From NCBI GenBank assembly GCA_960531495.1, contig OY482851.1:24905533-24969532 (forward strand): a DNA stretch of 64,000 bases. Reading direction: 5' to 3'. This DNA comes from Zeus faber (lineage: Eukaryota; Chordata; Actinopteri; Zeiformes; Zeidae). This document shows, in pieces, positions 48,001-58,247 of the stretch (position 1 is the stretch's first letter; every line of letters starts with the position of its first letter). The notes beneath the pieces were generated by a model that ran no database searches, was not told the DNA's origin, and was given only the letters and a program-made list of their open reading frames with translations. Made by a program: the position numbers and the translations under genes.

Positions 48001-50289
48001 AAGCAGCAACTTCATGAAAGGAAAAGCGCTGCGGATGGAACAATAACATTTTGGATGATTTAGAAACACACTAGAATTTCTTTAAAGAATTCCACCCCCC
48101 CTGTGCAATTCAATTCTTTCCAGTTGAGATGCTGAAAATTTCTGAATATTGTAGGGCCCCTTTGTTGCAGAGGAGACTTACTTCGCAAGACAAGAATGGC
48201 CTGGCGAGGGCCAAGGACGACTCCGGCCTTACTGAAGACGGTGTGGCGGTGGAGGCCATAATCCGTGGCTTTCCTGTGCCGACCAGTTTCACAGAGCCCG
48301 GGCCGGTGTTGGGTTTCCCCCCCAAGCAGCTGGTCCAGAATTTTTTTGTGGTCCCCTTCACTCCTCTTTGAAAGGGGATAGTTTCGTCTAGTTCCTCCAT
48401 GAGGCCCTGTGGACCCGACACTACACACATACAGTACTATGGAGCGAAGGCCCTGCTGTGGTCTCCTTGAGGACAACAGGCCGGCAGAGAGAGCAGCTGG
48501 AAGATGACTCGGATGTTGGAAACAGGTGAACACAGTGCCAGCGTGAGGGCAAATATCTGTGAAAAGGACTCAACAGGGCTTGAACTGGTCTGTGAAGCCA
48601 CTATGTATCCAACAGGGGTAAAAAGTTCGTATCAAAGCCGTGGGATGCAGTAGAATGACACAACATAGATACACAATGTTTTTCTTTTTAGGAGGCTTCC
48701 GCAGGGCAGGTAGGACCAGGACACATGGAGCTTGTAAAGCACATCTCCTACAGGGAGACATACAAGGCTAGTTGATGCCCTTCACCAATCCCGCGGACAA
48801 AAAGGACAACTTTAGAAAGGGCCTTGACAGTGTGTTGATCTCACTGATCTACCTCTCTCAATCTGGGAAGGCTTTGGGGTTGAACTGCTATCCTTGTATT
48901 TTCGCCTGGCCACACAGATGGTGGAAAATAGTTCTGAAGCAGGTTTTGCTTGGCGAGGCACCTCTGTTTTAGTTGGACTTCCTTGTTAAAGGATGAGTAG
49001 CCCAGCTTGACTGGAGTTGAACCAAGGCCTTTGGAGATCACACAGGCACTAAAATCCATATGTGAGATGTATAAACAGCAGTCTGTGTTTATTTACAGCA
49101 TACGATCCTCTAGCATGTAAGGTACCTCATGCTTGCTAAGCTCCAGAGTCTGGAAAGAGAAGAGGGGCTGAAGTCAAAGAGTCCTGTGTTGGGTTCTGAT
49201 GCACCGATATAATAAATAGTAACTTATTTCAGAAAAGCTTTTGGTTACTACAGCAGTTTGAGCGCTCGTATAACTGAGGGGCGTTTTCCTTTCTCCATCT
49301 ATCAGGGGCCTCGCGGATTCTTGCGTTCCCTGACCCCCATCAACGGTCCTATACACTAATACCCACAAATAAACATATCAGCTGGTATGTTCGAGAGTGT
49401 AATGGGGGTTAAGGGCTGGCAGGATGGGGGTGTTGCGATAACTTATGTCCCGGGTGAGTCATCTCTCACTCCATACAAGTAGGAGTGTTTAGGAGTGAAA
49501 GTCTTGTGTGCTTTGGAGGTTTCCATCACTCTGAAGCCTGGATCGAGCCTAATGGGATTTCCAACAGAAAGTATTTACTGTAGATTCATACTACATACTA
49601 CCAATTTACAGCACTGCACCCCAGGGGAGGGTTCACACACAACTAATGCACATGGATGGGTTTAACTGCCTGTTTTGCTAAAAGATTATTTGATTTTGTC
49701 TGTGCATATACATAAAGGTTATTTGAACAGTTTTCAATCAGAAAACACCCTCTCAAGAGCCGGGGCTGTCATAACCGAAGCTCTCAAAACCCCCAACATT
49801 AAATGTTTATGCACCTCTTAAAGAGTTCTCAGAATGCAGGATAGATGAAAACGTATGAAAACGCTGATGACAAATCGGCAGAGTAAACATCTTTTCACGA
49901 CAGGCCGGGATGAAATATTTCACTTGAAAACCATTTTGAAATTTACAGGCGGGCTTCCATTTCGCTGGAAAAATAGGGATTCCCGGAAATCCATTTGTGA
50001 GCGCCAATTATGACAGTGCAGAGAGGATGTCTGCGCTGGGTGAAATAGGAGCCTGGAGGAGGATTGTGCGGCTCCAGGAAACCCGTCTGCTCCTTTGCTA
50101 GAAGCCAACCAACCTTTTTTATAATCTGTGAGCACAGTGTCCATGGCTAACATAGAGAATGAACGGAAAAAAATGGGTTGTTGGTGTAGAGGGACGTACA
50201 TTGTCTTCATGACTTCATGTACAATTAAATACAAAGACATGTGAGTGACAACTGTATTCAGTACAATACAAAAAGCAGAACAATAATGA
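45016..50289. other. low-repeat intergenic stretch
   Basis: About 5.3 kb. Short (GA)n at 45884-45928 and (CT)n at 46044-46084 are the main repeats. A 48060-48533 minus-strand region is open in two frames (157 and 106 residues), with a donor-like GCGAA|GTAAGT, but I recognise no family. No other gene evidence. Confidence 0.5.
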
Positions 50290-50610
50290 AGTTTTTTGTG
50301 GCACTTCCGCCTGATACACAGCAACCGAGTTGCATTTTCAGGACCCTCCGACACAGAGACACAGGCAGGGATGTTGCAAACACACCAGTTTATTACAGAG
50401 ATTGGTAAGATGTAACAAGCCGGGAGTAGATGGACACATTTCATGACAGAGGCCCCCTGTGTGTGTGTGGGGGGGCTGGGTAGTTGACCTGTTGTCCATT
50501 GATTGCTCTAATGAGCAACAGGCGTACAGCCACCTCTGACCCCAGGCCCAATTACGTGGACCCAACACAGGTGTGGCTGCTTAAACCACCCCACCCACAC
50601 ACCACAGTTG
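50290..50610 (-). repeat. dispersed repeat, copy B (inverted relative to copy A)
   Basis: The reverse complement aligns to 4971-5284 over its full length, with the shared landmarks in the same order. This copy also has CTGTAATAAACTGG, that is, an AATAAA hexamer near its last third, which copy A has lost. No hAT-like ends lie around this copy, so the repeat is independent of the element that carries copy A. Confidence 0.8.
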
Positions 50611-50945
50611 TCGAATCGATGACGTCTTTGCGGGCTTTGCCGGAACTACTTCTCACCATCAGTACAGTTTCTAAATCAAGTAAGACCTAAAGCGAATATA
50701 TGTACCAGAAATCTGTAATCTGTAATATCCAAATAGTTCTGAGGCTAAAACCTCATACTGTAAATAGTCACAGATTACAAGGAGCCTGATCGGCTCAGCC
50801 CAGTTTTATGGAGGCTGAAGTTGGTTTGAGGGTGCGGACTGAATGAAAACATCATGTCTGATTGACATGTCTGTTCTTTTAAGTTGCAAGTTTTTTATTT
50901 ATATTTATTTTTCATGCTAAATTTTTATACGCATTTGATTTTATT

Positions 50946-51320
50946 AAGAAGAAGAATCTTTAATTATCACACACGCTTTGGATGGTGGCCAGTAATGAGG
51001 CCTCTGCATTTAACCCATCCTGGCTTGTCCTTCCTCCGGGGGGGCAGCCAGGAGCAGTGGGCAGCATACGTGGACACACCCGTGGACCTGGTAACGAGTG
51101 TCCATCGCTGGTCAGACGATGATGTGTGCATGTTTTTGGTGGGGGTCCTTACTGACGTTAGGTGGAGGAAACCCCATGTGAGCACGGGGAGAACATGCAA
51201 ACTCCACAGAGAAAGGCTCCTATTTGGGAGATAACCCGCCCGGAGCACGGTGCCAACAGCGCCCCAGGCGGGAATCGAACCCAGGACTGTGAGGCAGCAG
51301 TGCAATGCACTGCGCCACCT
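50946..51320 (-). mobile_element. tRNA-derived SINE
   Basis: On the minus strand the unit begins GGTGGCGCAGTGCATTGCAC (A-box-like) and has GGTTCGATTCC at 51281-51271, a perfect match to the pol III B box spacing and sequence. A central block with GTGGAGTTTGCATGTTCTCC, highly conserved in fish SINE/LINE families, follows. It ends in an AAAGATTCTTCTTCTT short-repeat tail at about 50946. It resembles V-SINE-type elements. It is about 375 bp and apparently full length; no clear target duplication was found. Confidence 0.85.
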
Positions 51321-53570
51321 AATTATTCTTATTATCAGAACTTATAGGAGTAGCAGTAGTAGCAGTAGTAGTGGTATAGATAGAATAAAATGTTGAATAT
51401 TGCAATTCCCTTTTAAATCCTCCCAAGAGTCTAAATACTCTCCTCACTTCATGTCAGGAGAGTTAAGTGTCATATCATGATGCATCTGGTACTAGTAGTG
51501 TGCGGTGAGAGATTCATTATAGAAAAAACACATACCACACCTTTCTACTGCTAGGACGGGCCGTGCAGGCACCTTGTGTTACAGTCCCTTCAAAGTTTAC
51601 TGCGAGTGGTTCATAAATTGTTTAAAAAAGTGGATCTATAGCATGCACCCTTGCATATGTCAAGTTTCATTACCAACAACATTCCAAAAACATAGGGAGA
51701 GTCATTTGGCAGTTGTGGCATATTAAATTCTGCTTGGGCAATGTGCAATATGGTGGCCATGCTACTTGGCCTTACATGAAAACTGTGTCACATGACTTTA
51801 GTTTACGCATTAAGCACTTCACTGCTTGTTTGGAGATGATCTTGTACAATGTGTTCTGTATTGTTTGATGCTTTGAGTCATACAAAGATTATGTTAAAGG
51901 CACAGATATGAAAATACGATATCTGCCGTTCAAGAAAAGTGCAAATCCTTATGCAAAAGTGCTGGAAATACAAAAGAGATTACAACTACAAGCAGCCCTA
52001 CACTGAGAGATGGATGGAAAGCTATTCTGTCCCATGGTGGATGTGTGTCCAGTGGCTTTTCAGTCCTGCCATGTCGTTATGATATGTTCTATATCAACTA
52101 AACTCATGTTACTGTGCCCTCATTGACTAAGTTTGATGTGATCACGTAAATGACATTTTCAGTTCAACAGTGGAGTCATTATCACTCCGCTGACCAAAAT
52201 TAAAAAAAAAGGCCTGGAAAATTTAATTAGCTTTCTCTGAATTGTGGAGTTTTGGCCTTGCCAATCTCAATATAATAACGCTAAAACTATTACAACCTGA
52301 GAAGTGTTAGTATTGGCAGCTTGTCACAGTCAGGGCAGTAAAACTGTGCCACATGTGAGCCAGGCTGCTGTACGGTCGTATTTTATTTGTAAGACACTTT
52401 ATATAAGAGACCTGACTATCTGCATTCAGTATCTAGCAAATAGCGACCCACAGACTTAGAGACATGCTCCTTATTTCGAACGTGTTTTTTGAACACCCCT
52501 GGAACATTGCCTGGTGCTCTGTAGATGTAACAAAAGTTTAATAATTTACTCTTATTATTTTTCCGAGAACTTTAACTAAAGGGAACTTGGGCCTGTGTCC
52601 AACACCCTTGGCCTTCTCCGTAATGCATCGCTTGGAACATTTAGGGATGAATCTAGCCCTGTTTGAGAGGCTGTAACTTGTAGCCCTCTACATACAGTAA
52701 ATGAATAGAATATCAATCTAGAGGCCTGCTTAGGCAGTAAATTAGCGGCACATTTATGAGGCCTGCCAGCTTGTTAAAGGAAATCCCACTGTGGAGACCT
52801 CAGGTGTGAGAGAAGCTTCGGTCTACTGGCGGAAAGGATATTTCTCAGCTGGAATCCGTCCAAGCTGAAGGCTACGAAAACTGGGTAGAAGCACAGAGGG
52901 CAATTCTGCTTGTTCGCCTTTGGTTTGTTTCTCTCCTCACGTAGAGCGTTTTTACTACACTGCATGATATATGGTGAATTCTATAAGTAAAACAGTCACA
53001 AAGTAAAAACAAATCACAAAGAAAGAATTGGTCTCTATTGGGAGATTACTTTTCGACTCAGAAAGTGGAAAGACCTTTTGCTGGGGCCCGAGCAGACTAC
53101 CTGTCTTCTGGTTGGCTGGTTGGTTTCGTTCTCCCCCCACGCTGCCACTGGGATCTGGGAAGTGTGCCAGAACCACTAAAAATAAAGAAATTAGAAGAAT
53201 TTAATCCCAACCAAAAACACGCCAGGGGGGAGAGAAAGCCGGGGGAGAGATTAAAGGCTGCTTCCGAACAAATAATAGTTCAGGAGGTAGACAATAATCC
53301 CATTTATTCAATAAAGTATTTTCCCTTTTCTACAAAATCAAGCCTCTTTCTTAGGTGGAGGAGGGAAATTGATTCCTCTGTTTTTGTTCCATATCATTTT
53401 ACCCAGTAGCTGTGCCACCGTGGAATTCTTGTGGAGATAATTTAAGGTGAACCGGTGGGCCAATATCAAAAGTCTAGTTGTGATACCTCAGCAGAGAAAA
53501 ACTCAAAAATGGCTTTTGCTGTAATGAGTTGAGCGTTTACTTTCTGGTGATTGGGGGGGGGGTGCAAACC
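51321..53570. other. unique intergenic stretch
   Basis: No microsatellite of note. A 123-residue plus-strand frame (53038-53409) has no recognisable family and no visible splice or promoter context. Nothing else is supported. Confidence 0.5.
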
Positions 53571-53707
<137 letters not shown>

Positions 53708-53789
53708 TATCTTTTTAATGCAGATCTGATCAAAATTGTCTAATATTACTTTTAAACTGTCTTAAATTTATCACAATTGTCCCGCGTAT

Positions 53790-54339
53790 AATCACACGCA
53801 CATGCGCACAGTGGGAGAGAGAGGCCGGGAGAGAGCGAGCGCGGAAGGCCAAGGTGGCGGTGACATGACGACTAACATCTACGGAGGGGCAACAGTACCC
53901 TCTACCGTCTCGTCGTAAAAATAGCTTCATCCACGTCTTAATTGTGTATTTTCCTATTTCAAGTTAGCATTTCCGAAACAAAAGAGAACAAACAACAACA
54001 ACAAAAAAGGATTTTGCTGAAAACGTTGTGTGACGCCGTTCTGTAGTATACGAGCGCTCGCTAGATGGCACAAACGCGTCACCATGGAGCAGGCGCTGTG
54101 CTCTGTTACCATGGCGACGACGCCCATGTTTTCTAATGACGACAACACACGTTCTATCTAACGTAAATCCGGTATGTAATCTGGATTTGGCGCACTATAA
54201 CACGTTAAGGCCATTCCTTCTGCGGTTCTTGGTCAAATAAATAAACAATTAATGATGCCATTAAGTATGCACCGGGCAGTGCCTTGTGATTTCCCATGAT
54301 GCACCGCTGTATTGTGTCTAGTATCTCAGGGAGATGAGG
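53790..54339. promoter_or_regulatory. ccdc92: ccdc92 promoter region, CpG-rich, possibly bidirectional
   Basis: CpG density rises sharply from about 53780 to 54620. Visible motifs are CATGCGCAC (53801-53809, NRF1-like), CCAAGGTGGCGG (53849-53860, YY1-like), TCGCTAGATGGCAC (54058-54071, 12 of 14 to the CTCF core), GTTACCATGGCGAC (54105-54118, one mismatch to an RFX X-box), and TTCCCATGATGCAC (54291-54304, ZNF143/THAP11-like core). No TATA box is evident. Motif calls are by eye. In human the CCDC92 start is head-to-head with ZNF664, so minus-strand transcription from here is possible. Confidence 0.6.
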
Positions 54340-54520
54340 GAGACCTGACACCGCTCCCTCCGTCCTCAGCCCGAGCGGAGCCCTGACAGCACGGCGACGT
54401 GCGGAGAGGGGGCGAGCGGACTTAGCCTCAGCCCCAGCGACGCACTTCAACCTCTTTTTAATCGATTTATTTTTGCCAAGCATCCCACGCGCTTGTCGGT
54501 GGTTTAAAGACGGGAGAGAG
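54340..54520 (+). other. ccdc92: ccdc92 exon 1, non-coding (5' end approximate)
   Basis: The exon is GC-rich and ends GACGGGAGAGAG|GTAAGTCAG at 54520/54521, a full-consensus donor on the plus strand. It contains no usable in-frame start leading to exon 2. The transcription start is not determinable from sequence; 54340 is a guess from the CpG peak. Intron 1 is then 2,420 nt (54521-56940). Confidence 0.55.
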
Positions 54521-56878
54521 GTAAGTCAGCTCCCGGGCGGTGCTCTCGCCTAGTTAGCCACTCGGCTAACCTGCTAGTCAGCTAGCGGAGCGGCGCCTGA
54601 CGTTGGACCGCTCATCAACACACACGTTTAACATCAGCGGGCTCCGCGACCTGCTGATGAATAGACACCACAGTATACACGCGATAAAAACGACCTATCC
54701 AAATGAAGGTTACCGATAGATGAGGTGGCGTTTGCTCCAGCTGTACAGGGCCGTGTCAGTGTGAAGGGGATGCGGGGTGCTGTCCGCAATGCAGGTGCTG
54801 AAATGTAAAGCCCCGTAGAGCGCCACAGGACCGTGGGGCGACTCAGTGCCTGACTGCTGCTGTTTACAGCCAATGTTGTTGTTCACCTTTAAAAACCGAT
54901 ACTTTCATACCAGTCACTTGTTTGGTTCTGTGTCCGAATTCTCTCATAAGTCATTATTATCATATTATTATTGTTGTTGTCGTTTTCGTCAATGGTGGAA
55001 GAGAACGTAGTAGTAGTAGCATTTAGGGCTGTACCTCGAGCGATCATTTTCTAAAACCGTGAGATTCCACAAACCTGTGTTTCCAACCGAATTCAAGGGT
55101 GATTTTCCACCAATGTTGCTAGAAATTGAATGTGAATTAGGTGGCTTTCAATCAGCTGGGTCGTGGCAAATTAGCTGTTTACGCAACGCGAATTGTTATG
55201 TTCCAATGTTTAATGTCCATTAATGCCTCTTGAGGCAGATGTGTATTATTTCACTATTACAATCTTATACTATGGTAGTGACACAAAAATAGATAATTCA
55301 ATTGTTCATTTTAGTTATTTTAATCACAATGAATTGGCATCTAACTGGTGATTAATTGCCATTCGAAGAATTGAATAAATGAACAATTGAATTGTCACAT
55401 ATACCACTACAACAGTAATAATAGTGCACTAATTTGTAATAAACAGTGTCATTTACATCCATCTTAGGAAGAAAAGCCAAGAACATACATTTCTAGACAG
55501 TAGACAGTTATTGCATGGAGTTGCGTAGAGTTCGTATATTCTGACTGAACCTCCTGTTTGTATCACAGGAGAAGCACTTACTGCTAAGTCTTATTGTGGC
55601 TGAGCATGGTATCTAGTGTGTCATGCTGCTGCAGTTCATTGATTATTTATGTCCTCTGTGTAGAGAAAAGCTGGTTTGTGTGTTCGGGAAAGGGAGACAG
55701 AAGATGCAGGCTGGCTTTAAAGGGAGGGGGATTATTAAGAGGCAATGGTCTTGTTTTCTTGGTAAGAAATTCCCTCAGTATTTTGGGAATGGAAGAAACA
55801 ACCACTGATGCATTTGACAAAAAAATACTTTCTGCATCAGAAAAGTTCTGTAGTATGGGCACTCTAGTTTGTAGCCACAACTGCTGTGCTGTCAACCATT
55901 TTTTTGTTAGGGTGGTTGTGGTCATGTGTCTACTAATGAAAAAGTTATTCCCATCAAAGGGTTGTGCTCATCGAGTGAGCTTTACTGGAAGGGGTTGAGC
56001 TTAGATCGTCTCGTAAGCCTTTATGACGCATCACTGCCTGCGATGTGTCATAAACATTGCTGAATTGAGGTCACCATACAGGTCAGTATATTTGTCCACA
56101 ATAACATAATGTAGATGGAAAAAACAGCATATACTGAGGAACACGTTCAGAGAGGTGGCACAGGATGCATTATTCATGTTTGCGAGCAGATGATATAAGA
56201 GTGAGGAGCTCCTGGGTGGATGTTTTATTGAAGCACACTAATGCATGTAGGAGGGGGAAGAATTTCTCCGCACTCTGGAGAGGCGGAGGGAGATCGATGT
56301 GCGCGCAACTCTGCGCCCAGCACGTTGGTCTGGGTCTGAGGGCGGAGACAGAAGGACAGCTTGATGGTCTCTTTATCTTTATCTGACTCGGTTCTGGCGA
56401 CAAGGGCATCCGGAACGTGGGAGGGGGAGGGGAGGGCGTGCCACACCCTGGGTCAGTGTGATGATTTCTACAAGGAAATCGTTTTCCACTGAAGATATGT
56501 GAGTTTAGTTATGTTTCAGTTGAGAACATAGCTTTATTCTGACGTGCTGTGGTTCCCCCCTGTCTTGTTTTCCTCGCGTTCATTGATGTGATTATGAATA
56601 ATATCTTGCACCACTCCCCTGAATATCAATCACAATGCATCTCAAGCTCTCCCCCAACATTCATTTTATTGCGGGCCCTGTCCACCATTTTGAAAATAAA
56701 AGGGAAAATGGTCCCTGATGTGGACAGATTTGGTGTTTTCTAATGGCTACTATTTAAGTCCATCATCCAAAGCAGATTATCTCTTTGGCCAGTCTCTCGC
56801 ACAGACACAACAAAAAGCTGGAGCCCGTCTCGCACACCCAAATGTGTGTGAGGATGAGAATGAATGGCCTTTCACTCA

Positions 56879-56909
<31 letters not shown>

Positions 56910-56940
56910 GGCTCTGGATCTCCTTCCTCCATGTTAGCAG
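54521..56940 (+). other. ccdc92: ccdc92 intron 1
   Basis: From the consensus GTAAGT to TTAGCAG. Mostly unique sequence; it ends in a (TC)n tract (56884-56909) about 30-55 nt from the acceptor. The open frame at 55594-55998 has no family resemblance. Confidence 0.6.
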
Positions 56941-57113
56941 GTGGTGGGGCCAGTGTGTGTCTTGAGCGCGGTCAGCCATGGCGTCGGCTAACGTTAACCT
57001 GGAGAACCAGCTGCACAGCACCCAGAAGAACCTACTCTTTCTCCAGCAGGACCACGCCAACACGCTGAAGGGGCTTCATGCCGAGATTCAGAGGTTACAA
57101 CAACACTGTACAG
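56941..57113 (+). CDS. ccdc92: CCDC92 exon 2, coding start (codons 1-45 plus one base)
   Basis: CCDC92 is a coiled-coil protein of centrioles and the cilium base. The exon starts after TTAGCAG|GTGG and has 37 nt of 5' UTR. The ATG at 56978 is in a strong context (GTCAGCCATGG). It encodes MASANVNLENQLHSTQKNLL and then FLQQDHANTLKGLHAEIQRL, which matches the vertebrate CCDC92 N-terminus almost residue for residue (NLENQLHS, QKNLLFLQ, HA.TLKGLH.EI.RLQQHC). Leu and Ile residues fall at heptad spacing, so the coiled coil begins by about residue 8. The exon ends in phase 1 (ACA G|GTGAAT at 57113). The full-length protein has over 300 residues; only the start is in the window. Codons beyond 57113 in the open frame are intronic. 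Confidence 0.95.
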
Positions 57114-57282
57114 GTGAATGTAACGCTCACCCTCAGAACTCACAGAATATCCCCTCCACCCAAAAAAGGATATCTTAAATATTAGTCTTATAGTGTCAGA
57201 CCTAGGACAAATACTAACCACTACTAACATGAACTGCCAAACCTGAGTCCAACGACTCTTTCTCATTAATAATAACAAAAAT

Positions 57283-57339
57283 GATAATAATAATAATAAT
57301 AATAATAATAATATTAATAATAATAATAATAATAATAAA
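57283..57339. repeat. (AAT)n microsatellite
   Basis: AAT units, directly followed by ATAGCTGCAGGCAGCAA, a short fragment of the repeat that recurs at 58244. Confidence 0.97.
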
Positions 57340-57554
57340 TATAGCTGCAGGCAGCAATATACAGGGTCCACGGTAGTCGGCCCTTCATTAAAGTTCAATG
57401 GCCTAGTCTGCTTTGGCTCTCTATACTGTAGTGTGTTGTGACTGCAGAAGTTCATTCATTCTGCCCAGGTTATAATAACAAGTAATTCTATGACCAGGCA
57501 GTTTTTGTGGCTGTGGTAGTGTGTCATACGCAGCAACTAACGGTGGTTATCATT

Positions 57555-57985
57555 CTGATGTAAGGCTATTATGGGGCTCATGATAACGATAATGATAATC
57601 CCGATTATTTTACTCAATATTGTGATCAGGATTATTTATCGTGATTATTCATCCATTTTCGGGAACATAATTATTTAATGCACATTGTAAATCAACAGAA
57701 AACTGCCTTCACAATACAAATGTATTTTATAAACTCAAAAAAAACAACAACAAAAAAACAACTATAAAAAATTTAATAAACTGAAATGTACAAATATTTG
57801 AATCAAAATAGGACTTTATTCACATGAATTGAGTCTTCTTAAGACTAGATATAAAATAAATACACACAAGAAGGTCTGTTGTAATGTAACTGCAGGTGTA
57901 ATGTAACTGACAGGTGTAAAACAGCCCCCCCCATTTAATCCAGCATGGTTGGAAAACAGACACTTATAATAGCAGATGACAATGC
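57555..57985. mobile_element. possible hAT-like fragment
   Basis: Contains CCCGATTATTTTACTCAATA and TTATCGTGATTATTCATCC, a pattern common in one fish hAT-type repeat. Ends cannot be defined. Confidence 0.35.
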
Positions 57986-58197
57986 GATTAATAATAATAA
58001 TAATAATAATAATTATATATATTATATATATATAACAGATATACTATATAACAATGGATAATGACACTTCATTATATTTAAATAAATAAAGATCACATTA
58101 AAAATTGATCTGATTTGTTTTGCATGAAGTCTTTGAAAATGAAAAAAAATGTTAAGCCCTTGAATTTCATTTGTATTGCCAGAATGATAACTTATAC

Positions 58198-58199
<2 letters not shown>

Positions 58200-58246
<47 letters not shown>
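58200..58246. repeat. (AAT)n microsatellite at the head of a dispersed repeat
   Basis: AAT units joined directly to ATATAGCCGCAAGCAGCAA. A shorter (AAT)n lies at 57990-58012. Confidence 0.97.

Positions 58247-58247
<1 letters not shown>

Noticed and set aside
49920-50444. 174-residue minus-strand frame sharing a short stretch with the frame at 5.1-5.3 kb
   Set aside because: The shared stretch is the non-coding dispersed repeat; the frames are incidental.
51268-51320. tRNA gene
   Set aside because: The B box is perfect but no cloverleaf can be formed with the head; it belongs to the SINE, whose middle and tail follow.
57114-57178. CCDC92 exon 2 extended through the open frame to the stop at 57178
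   Set aside because: GTGAAT donor after codon 45 plus one base, and the exact continuation DLTYELTV at 62455, show the frame past 57113 is intronic.
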